Numbered from the stretch's first letter, positions 1-8,095 are shown. The stretch: DNA of 9,800 bases from Acidobacteriota bacterium (GCA_021828245.1 JAKASC010000073.1:1-9800); one strand, 5' to 3'. The notes: generated by a model not told the origin, from the sequence alone. Numbers and translations: made by a program.

Positions 1-1162
1 GCCACCGAGGGAGTCGGCCTGACTCAGTTCGGCGGAGTGGCTCTGATCGAGCAATGCTTCCAGCGCATCCCCCTGCGGGGGGCTCTGGCGACATGCTCGA
101 TTTGCTCAGCGCAACAACCGCTACAGCATCAGCGAGTCCTTGGAGGCGCTGCTCTATCCCCTGATTTTGGGCCTGGGCAGGATCGAGACCACCGAACCCC
201 TGCGCTACAATGGCGTATTTCATTATCTGGCCGTCCTGCCGGGCTACCCCGATGCGAGCACCTTGCGACGCTTCCTCGAGCGGTTCGCGCGCCGGGGACG
301 GAACTCCTTCCTCCGGTTGCACGACACCTGGCGTGCAACGATGTTGGGCCAACCCTCCCAAGCGGTCTTCGATTTGGACAGCACGGTGCTGACGGTCTAT
401 GGCCGCCAAGAACGAGCCCCAGTGGCCTACAATCCGAAAAAGCACGGTCGGCCCTCCTATCGTCCCCTGCTTTGTTTGGAAGGGAACCCACAGGATGGTT
501 GGGAGGGCAGCTACCATCCCGGCGCCACCCACGTCTCGACCATCACGATTCCCTTGCTGGAGCGTGCCTTCCCGAAGTTGCCCGACTCGATCCGCGAGGT
601 GAGGGTTCGGGCCGATGCTGCCTTCTTCGACCACAAAATCGTCGAATTTATCGAGGGAAAACGAGCTTCCTATGCGATTGTGGCCCGGCTCACTCGACCG
701 CTGAAAAGCCGCTTGTCGGGACTGCGCTACCGCCGGGTCTCGCCGGGAGTATGGGCGGGAGAGTTCCAGTATTGTCCTCTAGGATGGCCTGGGCCGCGAC
801 GCTTTGTGGTGATCCGTCGTCCGGTACCGCAAGAACCTTCGGCCCAGTTGACCTTGTTTCGGATGGGCGGTTACAGCTACGAGGCCTTGGTCACCAACCT
901 CACGTCCGAACCCCTCCACCGTTGGCGTTTTTACAATCGCCGCGCGCGGGCGGAATGGATCATCCGCGAGTTGAAGTATGCCTAGGCGCTGGGAAAGATT
1001 CCGACCAACGACTTCCGGGCCAACGAGGCGTACTTCCAAGTGGGATTGCTGGCGTACAACCTGCTGAACGGGTTCAAACGCCTCTGTGTCCCACCGCACT
1101 TGCAGCGAGCTACCTTGCAGCGTCTTCGCCAGCGGTTGTTCGTGGTGCCGCCCAGTTGGTAA
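1..1162 (+). pseudogene. IS1380-family DDE transposase, disrupted by a frameshift and an amber stop
   Basis: Cut-and-paste DDE transposase remnant. The N-terminal part reads in frame 1 (LTQFGGVALIEQCFQRI). Near position 91 homology moves to frame 2 (ARFAQRNNRYSISESLEALLYPLI), implying one extra base or two lost. Frame 2 then runs to a TAG at 983-985, and beyond it continues without a gap (ALGKIPTNDFRANEAYFQVG) to TAA at 1160-1162. Counting from TTG 140, likely catalytic residues are D78 or D80 in FDLDST, D159 in RADAAFF and E272 in a Y265-x2-R268-x3-E272-x6-K279 motif, which is exactly the IS4-superfamily spacing. The amber codon lies four codons after K279, so a terminated product would keep the catalytic residues but lose the last 58 or so residues. 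The start codon is upstream of the window. The two lesions suggest an inactive copy. Confidence 0.8.
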
Positions 1163-1334
1163 GACCGGACGGGGTGCCGACTCTCCATCTTGCCCCGAGC
1201 TATCCCTGGGCCTCGGACTTCTTGGAGACGCTGAGGCACATTCGACGACCGCGGCCGCCGTTCTAGATCCCCCCAGAGGAGTGAATCGGACGAGGGAAAG
1301 CGAACTTGTCGAAATTTGGAAATCGTCATTTTTC

Positions 1335-1348
1335 ACGCAGGATCCAGG
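1335..1348 (+). repeat. Right terminal inverted repeat of the IS1380-family element
   Basis: The sequence ACGCAGGATCCAGG ends at 1348 and is followed by TTAA (1349-1352). It fits the pattern of IS1380 right ends, with ACG at the inner side and CC at the outer tip when read inward. The inner flank (AATCGTCATTTTTC) probably belongs to a longer imperfect repeat. The matching left repeat lies outside the window, so the assignment rests on family resemblance recalled from ISEcp1 and on its position 172 bases after the transposase stop. Confidence 0.6.
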
Positions 1349-1353
1349 TTAAC

Positions 1354-1382
1354 TGGACACCTTGAGCGCGGTTCCCTATAAT
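1354..1382 (+). promoter_or_regulatory. Sigma-70-type promoter for the ileS cluster
   Basis: TGGACA at 1354-1359 (five of six matches to the -35 consensus) is separated by exactly 17 bases from a perfect TATAAT at 1377-1382. The transcript would start near 1389, leaving a leader of about 25-30 bases before the ileS ATG at 1416. That is too short for a T-box or other riboswitch. The box lies outside the insertion sequence, whose end is at 1348. No equally good promoter was seen inside the cluster, so this one probably serves ileS, lspA, the pseudouridine synthase gene and the peptidase gene. Confidence 0.75.
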
Positions 1383-1415
1383 GAGGCTTTTGCAATTCGT
1401 GGGAAATGAGGATGA

Positions 1416-4253
1416 ATGGGCGAGGTGCTAGACCTTAAAGCGACGTTGAACCTGCCGCACACCGCGTTCCCCATGAAAGCCAATCTGCCCCAAAACGAGC
1501 CGGTGTGGCTCGCCAAATGGGAGCGCGAGAATCTCTATGCCAAGATCCGCGCTCAACGGAAGCCGGCGCCCGTTTTTCTGCTTCACGACGGCCCTCCTTA
1601 CGCCAACGGCCGCATCCATTTGGGAACGGCGCTCAACAAGATCCTGAAGGATTTCATCGTCAAATCCAAAACGATGGCGGGCTTCAATTCTCCCTACGTT
1701 CCCGGCTGGGATTGCCACGGCTTGCCGATTGAACTCAACGTGGACCGCGAGCTCGGCCCGCGGAAGGCGCAGATGAGCGCCGTCGAGGTTCGCCAGGCCT
1801 GCCGGCGTTACGCGCAAAAATTTGTTGACCTCCAACGCCAGGATTTCATTCGTCTCGGCGTTTTCGGCGAGTGGAAAGCGCCCTACCTGACGATGGATTA
1901 CAGCTACGAGGCGCTGATTGCCGAGCTGTTTCTCAAGTTCCTCGAGGAGGGCTACGCTTATCGCGGCTTGAAGCCGGTCTATTGGTGCATTTCCGACCGC
2001 ACGGCGCTCGCCGAAGCCGAAGTCGAATACGAGGATCATCGCAGCCGCTCGATTTACGTCAAATACGCGCTCGTGTCGGACCCTGCCGCGCTGGCGCCCG
2101 AACTCGCCGGCCGCAAAGTCTGGGTGATGATCTGGACCACGACGCCCTGGACGTTGCCGGCCAGCATGGCCGTGGCGTTCCATCCCGATTTTGAATACTC
2201 CGTGATCGAGGACGGCGGAGAAGCGACCTTGGTCGAAAGCCGTCGCGTCGAGCCCGCTTTTCACGAGGCGGGCCTCAAACCGGCCAAGCTTTTGGCGCGG
2301 GTTCCGGGCAAGAAGCTTGAAGGTATCCGGTTGCAGCATCCTTTTCTTGACCGTGTCGTGCCGGGCGTTCTGGCCGACTATGTCACGGCGGAAGACGGAA
2401 CCGGCTGCGTCCACACCGCTCCCGGCCACGGCACCGAGGACTACGAGACCGGCATTAAGTACGGCCTGCAGATCTACTCCCCGCTCGGCGATGGCGGCGA
2501 ATTTACCGAAGGCTTGCCGGAATACAAAGGAAAAACGGTCTTCGAGGCGAACGAGCCCATCATCGAATTGCTCAAGGCGCGCGGGACGCTGGCCGGCCCG
2601 CCCGGCTGGCTGACCCATTCCTATCCGCACTGCTGGCGCTGCCATCAACCGGTCATCTTCCGGGCCAACGAGCAGTGGTTCATCAACATTGACCACGAAG
2701 AGCTGCGCATGCGGGCGCTCGCCGAGATCAAGCGCGTCCGCTGGTCGCCGGAATGGGGCGAGGAACGCATCGCCGGCATGATCGCCACGCGGCCCGATTG
2801 GTGCATTTCGCGCCAGCGCGTCTGGGGCGTTCCCATCACCGTCTTTCATTGCGTTGAATGCAAAAAGCCTCTGATGGATGCGAAACTGGCGCGGCGGGCC
2901 GTCGAGCTTTTCAAGCAGGAGGGCGCCGACGCCTGGTACACGCATTCGGTCGAGGAATTGCTTCCGCCCGGAACCCTTTGCCCGAATTGCGGCGGGTCGA
3001 AGTTCCGCAAGGAAACCGACATTCTGGATGTGTGGTTCGATTCGGGCTCAAGCCACGCGGCGGTTCTCGGCCATCGCGACGATCTGCCCTGGCCGTCGGA
3101 CGTTTATCTCGAAGGCGGCGACCAATATCGTGGCTGGTTCCATAGCTCGCTGTTGGTGGCGATGGTCAGCCACGGCAGCGCGCCCTATCGCCAGGTTTTG
3201 ACCAACGGCTGGGTGCTCGATGCCGAGGGCCGCGCCATGTCCAAGTCGCTCGGCAACGTGATTGATCCCAACGAAGTCATCAAGACACATGGCGCCGAGA
3301 TTTTACGGCTCTGGGTGGCCTCCGTGGATTTTCGGGAGGACGTCGTCATTTCTCCCGACATTCTGGCCCGGCTTTCCGAAGCCTACCGCAAGCTGCGCAA
3401 CACTTTTCGCTATTGCCTTTCGAATCTCTACGACTTCGATCCGCCGAAGGACTTGGTCTCAGGCGAGGCGCTCGAGGAAGTTGACGCCTGGGCGATCACC
3501 CGCACGGCCGAAGTGCTGGAGCGCGTGGAAGCCTCGTATCGGGACTTTGAGTTCCACAAAGTTTACCGTGCCATCTATGACTTCGCCACGGTTGACCTGA
3601 GCGCCTTTTATTTCGACATTTTGAAAGACCGGCTCTACACCGCGCCGCCGCGGTCGGCTCGGCGGCGATCGGCGCAGTCGGCGGTGTATCGCATTTTGGA
3701 AACGCTGGTGCGCGCGCTCGCTCCCTTGATGAGTTTTACGACGGACGAAGTTTGGTCCTACATGCCCTCGCTTCCCTCCGGCGAGGCCCGACCCGCGAGC
3801 GTGCACTTGGCCGAGTTTTTATCGCCCGCCGAACTCCGCAACGCCATCGGGGCACGGCAGGGAGCCCGCATGGATAATTGGCCCCGGCTCATCGAAGTGC
3901 GCGATGCGGTGCTGAAGGCACTTGAAACGGCGCGGCAGGAGAAGTTCATTCGTAGCGCCCTGGAAGCGCGGGTGGTGCTCGGCGCGGGCGGCGAACTGCG
4001 CAACCTCCTGCAGGAATATGCTTCCACTCTCCCCACCCTTTTTATCGTGTCGCAGGTGGAGCTCGCGCCGGGAGTGCTCGAGGGGGTTGAATCAAGCGGC
4101 CTTCCCGGCCTCAAGGTGAAGGTGGAGCGAGCGCGCGGCGCCAAGTGCGCCCGTTGCTGGAATTACTCCGAGCTGGTGGGGCGCGACGCGCGCTATCCCG
4201 AGGTCTGCGAGCGCTGCTCGGAGGCCCTGCGCGAGTGGGAGGCCGGGCGCTAA
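1416..4253 (+). CDS. ileS: Isoleucyl-tRNA synthetase (bacterial type with C-terminal zinc finger)
   Basis: Cytoplasmic class I synthetase that charges tRNA-Ile with isoleucine and hydrolyses mischarged Val-tRNA-Ile. The product is 945 residues, close to the usual 930-940. The N-terminus (TLNLPHTAFPMKANL, from residue 10) aligns with known family starts and supports the ATG at 1416, although the ribosome binding site is weak (GAGG at 1408-1411). The HIGH motif appears as HLGT (68-71) inside DGPPYANGRIHLGTALNK. The CP1 editing domain is marked by WTTTPWT from W240 and by GTGCVHTAPGHGTEDY. The KMSKS loop is AMSKS (607-611). Four C-terminal cysteines, C911, C914, C931 and C934, form the zinc finger. 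It is the first gene after the 1354-1382 promoter. All functional regions are present, so it should be active. Confidence 0.97.
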   Translation: MGEVLDLKATLNLPHTAFPMKANLPQNEPVWLAKWERENLYAKIRAQRKPAPVFLLHDGPPYANGRIHLGTALNKILKDFIVKSKTMAGFNSPYVPGWDCHGLPIELNVDRELGPRKAQMSAVEVRQACRRYAQKFVDLQRQDFIRLGVFGEWKAPYLTMDYSYEALIAELFLKFLEEGYAYRGLKPVYWCISDRTALAEAEVEYEDHRSRSIYVKYALVSDPAALAPELAGRKVWVMIWTTTPWTLPASMAVAFHPDFEYSVIEDGGEATLVESRRVEPAFHEAGLKPAKLLARVPGKKLEGIRLQHPFLDRVVPGVLADYVTAEDGTGCVHTAPGHGTEDYETGIKYGLQIYSPLGDGGEFTEGLPEYKGKTVFEANEPIIELLKARGTLAGPPGWLTHSYPHCWRCHQPVIFRANEQWFINIDHEELRMRALAEIKRVRWSPEWGEERIAGMIATRPDWCISRQRVWGVPITVFHCVECKKPLMDAKLARRAVELFKQEGADAWYTHSVEELLPPGTLCPNCGGSKFRKETDILDVWFDSGSSHAAVLGHRDDLPWPSDVYLEGGDQYRGWFHSSLLVAMVSHGSAPYRQVLTNGWVLDAEGRAMSKSLGNVIDPNEVIKTHGAEILRLWVASVDFREDVVISPDILARLSEAYRKLRNTFRYCLSNLYDFDPPKDLVSGEALEEVDAWAITRTAEVLERVEASYRDFEFHKVYRAIYDFATVDLSAFYFDILKDRLYTAPPRSARRRSAQSAVYRILETLVRALAPLMSFTTDEVWSYMPSLPSGEARPASVHLAEFLSPAELRNAIGARQGARMDNWPRLIEVRDAVLKALETARQEKFIRSALEARVVLGAGGELRNLLQEYASTLPTLFIVSQVELAPGVLEGVESSGLPGLKVKVERARGAKCARCWNYSELVGRDARYPEVCERCSEALREWEAGR

Positions 4254-4288
4254 CTCGTCGGGGCGGCCCTCGCACCGTTGGTCGGTTT

Positions 4289-4792
4289 ATGGCTCAGGTT
4301 TCTCCACGGCGACGCCGGCCGATCTCCCGCAAACTGTGCGGTGCAGTGGCGCTCATCGTTTTCCTTGCCGATCAGGCATCCAAAGCACTCATCAAACGTT
4401 CCGTGCCGCGCGATGCCATCATCCCGGTCATTCCAGGTTTTTTTAATATTACACACACCGAAAACCCCGGCGTTGCCTTCAGCTTGTTCTCGAGTTCACC
4501 GTCTCCGCTCAAAACATTTATGCTGATTATGCTTTCGGCAGTTTTGCTAGTGGCGGTGCTGGTGGTGTTTTGGCGGGTCCATCCGCTCGGCTGGCCCACG
4601 GGTTTGGGTCTCTCATTGATTCTGGGTGGGGCGGCCTCCAACCTCACCGACCGCATCCGTTACGGCAAAGTGGTGGATTTTTTGGATTTTTATGTTCGGA
4701 GCTATCATTGGCCAACGTTCAATCTGGCCGACAGCGCGATCGTGGTGGGGGCGGGTTTTCTGATTCTCGACGCCCTTCGAAGCGGCGACTGA
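4289..4792 (+). CDS. lspA: Lipoprotein signal peptidase (signal peptidase II)
   Basis: Inner-membrane aspartyl protease that removes the signal peptide of diacylglyceryl-modified prolipoproteins. From ATG 4289 the protein has 167 residues, normal for the family. Conserved blocks are ADQASK (27-32), NITHTENPGVAFS (53-65), GGAASNLTDRIRYGKVVDF (113-131) and FNLADSA (144-150). The catalytic aspartates are expected to be D121 and D148. Four hydrophobic segments fit the usual four-helix topology: near 17-28, 76-95, 104-120 and 149-161. The reading frame stays open upstream into ileS (to 4145), but that part shows no LspA similarity. It lies 35 bases after ileS with no clear Shine-Dalgarno sequence, so translation may rely on reinitiation. 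An ileS-lspA pairing is common in bacteria. One small variant is SNLTDR where GNLIDR is typical. Confidence 0.96.
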   Translation: MAQVSPRRRRPISRKLCGAVALIVFLADQASKALIKRSVPRDAIIPVIPGFFNITHTENPGVAFSLFSSSPSPLKTFMLIMLSAVLLVAVLVVFWRVHPLGWPTGLGLSLILGGAASNLTDRIRYGKVVDFLDFYVRSYHWPTFNLADSAIVVGAGFLILDALRSGD

Positions 4793-4875
4793 CCATGCTC
4801 GCCGGGCGAACTGCTCGCTCTCGAGTCAAGGCGCGGCTCGACTTTCGAGCTGACCCTGGCCGGAGCACCCAGCCG

Positions 4876-5862
4876 ATGAGCGAAACTCCTGTTCTGGAAT
4901 TTACGGTGCAGGCGGAGGAAGAAGGCCTTCGCCTGGACACTTTTCTGGTGCGTCGCACCAAGGGTTGGAGCCGCAGCCAGATTCAACGCCTCATTCGCTC
5001 CGGGCAAGTAATGCATGGGAACGCGACGGCGCGCAAGGCAGGCGAGCTTGTTCAACCCGGCGATCGCATCCTCGCCATCGCCGCCCACGAGCCTTCCCGT
5101 GCCGAGCCGGAAGCTCTGCCGCTCACCCTCGTTTACGAAGACGCCGACTTAGCCGTGGTGGATAAGCCCGCCGGCATGACGGTCCACTTGGGCGCGGGAG
5201 CGCGCTCCGGCACGCTCGTCAACGCGCTCCTGCATCATTTTGGCGCACAACTTTCCTCTCTCGGCGGCGAAGCCCGTCCCGGCATCGTGCATCGCCTGGA
5301 CAAAATGACTTCTGGGCTTATCCTGATTGCCAAAAATAACGCCGCGCATCGCCTTTTGGCCGCTCAATTCAAGAGCCGCCAAGTGCACAAGACTTATCAT
5401 TTGCTCGTTCACGGAAGGCTCACGCCCGCCGAAGGCGCGATTCACCTTCCCATCGGACGCGACCCGCGACGCCGCGTTCGCATGAAAGTGAGGGGACTTC
5501 GCGCACGCGAAGCCTTGACCGAATATCGTGTTCTCGGCAGCAATGACCGTTTTACGTTGGTGGAAGCTTATCCGCGCACAGGTCGAACCCATCAGCTTCG
5601 GGTTCACTTTGCTTGGCTCGGCCATCCTATCGTGGGAGACACCCTTTACGGCGCTCCGCGGGTAGCGCAGCTGGGCATCGAGAAGCTTGAGCCGGCTCGT
5701 ATCTTCCTTCACGCTGCCGCGCTTCAATTTCGCCATCCCACGACGGGCCAGATCATGAGCTTCACCTCATCGCTGCCCGATGATCTGCAAAATCTTCTTT
5801 CGCGGGTCTCATTGGCTCTATCTCCTAAGGAAATTCATTTCAAGGAGAAGGAAACCTTATGA
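4876..5862 (+). CDS. rluD: RluA-family 23S rRNA pseudouridine synthase, RluD-like
   Basis: Converts uridines to pseudouridine in rRNA. RluD acts on helix 69 of 23S rRNA, but family members differ in target, so the symbol is provisional. From ATG 4876 the protein has 328 residues, close to RluD. An N-terminal S4 RNA-binding domain spans about 15-75 (LDTFLVRRTKGWSRSQIQRLI). The catalytic core has HRLDKMTSG (139-147) with catalytic D142, the DKPAG motif (96-100), and TGRTHQLRVH (235-244). An in-frame ATG at 4795, two bases after lspA, would add 27 basic, low-similarity residues. I prefer 4876 because GGAG lies at 4862-4865 and the S4 domain follows at once. The TGA stop overlaps the ATG of the next gene. 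The pair lspA-rluD is also frequent in Firmicutes. Confidence 0.92.
   Translation: MSETPVLEFTVQAEEEGLRLDTFLVRRTKGWSRSQIQRLIRSGQVMHGNATARKAGELVQPGDRILAIAAHEPSRAEPEALPLTLVYEDADLAVVDKPAGMTVHLGAGARSGTLVNALLHHFGAQLSSLGGEARPGIVHRLDKMTSGLILIAKNNAAHRLLAAQFKSRQVHKTYHLLVHGRLTPAEGAIHLPIGRDPRRRVRMKVRGLRAREALTEYRVLGSNDRFTLVEAYPRTGRTHQLRVHFAWLGHPIVGDTLYGAPRVAQLGIEKLEPARIFLHAAALQFRHPTTGQIMSFTSSLPDDLQNLLSRVSLALSPKEIHFKEKETL
5821..5851 (+). promoter_or_regulatory. Ribosome binding site of the S9 peptidase gene inside a potential hairpin
   Basis: AAGGAG (5842-5847), followed by GAAGG (5847-5851), lies 11 and 7 bases before the ATG at 5859. It is the strongest Shine-Dalgarno region in the window. TCTCCT (5821-5826) is fully complementary to AGGAGA (5843-5848), and GAAA (5830-5833) pairs with TTTC (5838-5841) around the loop TTCA. 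The mRNA could therefore hide the AGGAG core. The hairpin lies within the last codons of the upstream pseudouridine synthase gene, so ribosomes finishing that gene would open it. This is translational coupling by inference; the base pairs themselves are seen directly. Confidence 0.55.
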
Positions 5863-8030
5863 AGCGCTTCTTCGCACTTATCGTGGCCTGGATGACTTTA
5901 GCCGCGCCGCGCGTTGTGGCGGGTCAAAAGCGGCTCACCTTAGCCCTGGCCACGCGCCGCGGGGCTATCGTTTCGTTCCCCATATCCCGAATTCGCTGGC
6001 GGCCCGGCAAAGATGAAATTAGTTACCTTCGCTATGACGCCTCGGGCGGCGCCACGCTGCGCCTTTACGACGTGGCGGCGCGGCAGGAAACCTTGTTGCT
6101 TGATCCCGCGATGCTCCACGCGCCGGTTCGCTTGGGAACCTACCAGTGGTCCCCTTCCGGAGATGCGCTGCTCTTCTTGGGCGGGAATAATCTTTGGCTC
6201 TATGACGTTTCAAGCCACCAAGTGCGCCAGCTCACTCATAGCGCGGTGCCGGTCAAAGACCCCACCTTTTCTCCCGATGGCCGGCGCGTTGCGTTCATTG
6301 AAGCCAACAACCTTTATACAGTGAACCTGGCCACCGGACACCATCGTCAACTTACTACAGACGGTTCGGCGATTATTTATAACGGTCGGTTCGACTGGGT
6401 TTATAAGGAGGAACTCTCGGAGCGCGCCACAGGTCGTGCTTACGCATGGTCGCCCAACGGCAAAATGATCGCTTTCCTGCGCCTGGACGATGGTCCTGTG
6501 CCCGTTTATCCCATCACGCATTACCTCTCGACCCACGTCACGCAAACCCTGCAACGGTATCCGCAGGCCGGCGATCGCAATCCCATCCCCTCTTTTCATG
6601 TGATCACGGTGGGGCCGAACCGACACGAATGGTCGCGGACCTTCGGCCAAGGGGATGGCGTCGAATACCTGGGCCCGCAATACGCTTGGTTGCCGAATTC
6701 CTCTGCCGTGGCTTTCCTCACCTTAAACCGCGCGCAAACGGTCGAAAAGGTTCAGTTGTGGAATCCGACCTCCGGGGAGGAGCGCACTTTGGTCACCGAG
6801 ACCGATCCCTACTGGATCAATTCCGTAACTGCGCCCTATTTTTTGCCCGACGGCCGGCGCTTTTTGTGGCTTTCTGAGCGCGATGGGTGGCAACACCTCT
6901 ATCTTTATCGGAAGAGTGGCGAGCTCCTCCGCAAGCTGACCCATGGCGATTGGATGATTGACCATCCGGCGCTATCGAATGTGCCGAAATTTGAAGTGGA
7001 TGCAAAGCGAGGGTGGGTTTATTTTGAGGCGACCCTCCCAAGCCCGCTCCAGCGGCAAATTTATCGCGTCCGCCTCAATGGCCGCGACTTTCAGCGCATC
7101 ACCCAGCCAGCGGGCACGCACGTGGTGACGCTATCCCCTGACGGCCGCTATCTGGTGGACGTTTATTCCAACTACCAAACCCCGCCGGAAACCTTTCTCC
7201 TCTCGCGCCGCGGCAAAACGCTGGCCACGCTCGACAAGCCTAAAAATCACCTGGCGGAATACGACCTCGGCACCACGAAATTCGTTCACGTTCACGCGCC
7301 CGATGGCACCCTCCTTTACGCGCGCTTGGTTTTGCCGCCCCATTTCGATCCTCACAAGAAGTATCCCGTCATCGTCTATGTTTACGGCGGCCCCGGCTTT
7401 CAAATGGTGCGCAACGCTTGGGGCGTGACCAGCTTTTTTGACCTTTACTTGGCCCAGCAAGGCTACCTCGTTTGGACGCTGGATAATCGCGGCTCATGGG
7501 GCCGAGGCCATGCTTTTGAATCCGTTATCTTTGAGCACTTGGGCCAGCATGAACTTGCCGACCAGTTGACCGGCGTAAATTATCTCAAATCGCTGCCCTA
7601 TGTGGACGCGAACCGTATCGGTATTTGGGGGTGGTCCTACGGCGGTTACATGACGCTTTACGCCCTGACCCATGCGCCCAAGGTGTTTAAGTGTGGTGCG
7701 GCCGGCGGACCCGTCACGGACTGGAAGTTCTACGACACCATTTATACCGAACGCTACATGCGCACGCCGCAGGAGAATCCCCAGGGTTATCGAGAATCCT
7801 CGCCGCTGGACGCAGCCAGCCACCTCCGTGCCAAGGTTCTGCTTATTCACGGCGCCGACGACGATAACGTGCATATGCAAAACACTATGAATTTTGTGAA
7901 CGCCTTGGTGGAGGCGAAAAAACCCTTTAGCCTTTACATCCAGCCCGGGCAGAAGCACGGCTTTGTCGGCTACACGGACCGCGTTTATTTGGCTCGGCGA
8001 CTCTACGCTTTTTTCAAGAGAAACCTCTGA
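5859..8030 (+). CDS. Exported dipeptidyl-peptidase-IV-like S9 serine peptidase
   Basis: Probably removes dipeptides (Xaa-Pro or similar) from peptide N-termini outside the cytoplasm. The protein has 723 residues, normal for bacterial DPP IV. Residues 1-21 look like a signal peptide (basic MKR, hydrophobic stretch, VVA before G22) with no lipobox cysteine. A beta-propeller domain spans about 35-465, with WSP/FSPDG repeats and DWVYKEEL (179-186), whose E184-E185 match the Glu pair that binds the substrate N-terminus. The alpha/beta hydrolase domain follows: YGGPG with oxyanion Y509, GWSYGG with nucleophile S593, HGADDDNVH with D668, and GQKHGF with H700. The triad is complete. Its ATG overlaps the preceding stop (ATGA), so it is the last gene of the ileS cluster. 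Substrate preference cannot be read from sequence. No clear terminator follows. Confidence 0.93.
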   Translation: MKRFFALIVAWMTLAAPRVVAGQKRLTLALATRRGAIVSFPISRIRWRPGKDEISYLRYDASGGATLRLYDVAARQETLLLDPAMLHAPVRLGTYQWSPSGDALLFLGGNNLWLYDVSSHQVRQLTHSAVPVKDPTFSPDGRRVAFIEANNLYTVNLATGHHRQLTTDGSAIIYNGRFDWVYKEELSERATGRAYAWSPNGKMIAFLRLDDGPVPVYPITHYLSTHVTQTLQRYPQAGDRNPIPSFHVITVGPNRHEWSRTFGQGDGVEYLGPQYAWLPNSSAVAFLTLNRAQTVEKVQLWNPTSGEERTLVTETDPYWINSVTAPYFLPDGRRFLWLSERDGWQHLYLYRKSGELLRKLTHGDWMIDHPALSNVPKFEVDAKRGWVYFEATLPSPLQRQIYRVRLNGRDFQRITQPAGTHVVTLSPDGRYLVDVYSNYQTPPETFLLSRRGKTLATLDKPKNHLAEYDLGTTKFVHVHAPDGTLLYARLVLPPHFDPHKKYPVIVYVYGGPGFQMVRNAWGVTSFFDLYLAQQGYLVWTLDNRGSWGRGHAFESVIFEHLGQHELADQLTGVNYLKSLPYVDANRIGIWGWSYGGYMTLYALTHAPKVFKCGAAGGPVTDWKFYDTIYTERYMRTPQENPQGYRESSPLDAASHLRAKVLLIHGADDDNVHMQNTMNFVNALVEAKKPFSLYIQPGQKHGFVGYTDRVYLARRLYAFFKRNL

Positions 8031-8069
8031 CGAACTGACCTTTAATGTGGGCTAATAACTCACTTCTGG

Positions 8070-8095
8070 ATGGCGGCCACTCTCCGCTCCGCCAT
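8070..8095 (+). repeat. Inverted repeat after the S9 peptidase gene
   Basis: ATGGCGG (8070-8076) and CCGCCAT (8089-8095) form a 7-bp stem with a 12-base loop, 40 bases after the peptidase stop codon. There is no T-run after it, so it is not a standard intrinsic terminator. It may mark the end of the cluster transcript or be chance. No better terminator is visible between 8031 and 8200. Confidence 0.3.

Larger units (their letters stand above)
1..1348 (+). mobile_element. IS1380-family insertion sequence, left end outside the window
   Basis: This is an insertion sequence made of a broken transposase gene (to 1162), about 170 bases of non-coding tail, and a right terminal inverted repeat ending at 1348. 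The family call rests on two points: the transposase has the DDE and Y-R-E-K signatures of the IS4/IS1380 group, and the terminal repeat ACGCAGGATCCAGG resembles, from memory, the right end of ISEcp1 (ACGTGGAATTTAGG), an IS1380 member. The four bases after the end are TTAA, a plausible target duplication, but the left copy is outside the window. IS1380 elements are usually about 1.6-1.7 kb, so the missing left part is probably short. The element sits directly upstream of the ileS promoter, in the same orientation. Confidence 0.75.

Noticed and set aside
37..1266. 409-codon frame on the + strand over the transposase
   Set aside because: Only its first 15-18 codons match transposase. After the frameshift near 91 the real similarity is in another frame.
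1390..1415. T-box or other riboswitch before ileS
   Set aside because: The predicted leader is only about 25-30 bases, with no room for a specifier stem or antiterminator.
1428..2945. Open frame of 505 codons on the - strand opposite ileS
   Set aside because: It is antisense to a clearly conserved synthetase and shows no recognisable motif. Long shadow frames are common opposite GC-rich genes.
4570..4875. Upstream extension of the pseudouridine synthase frame into lspA
   Set aside because: It overlaps conserved LspA motifs in another frame and has no S4 or synthase similarity.
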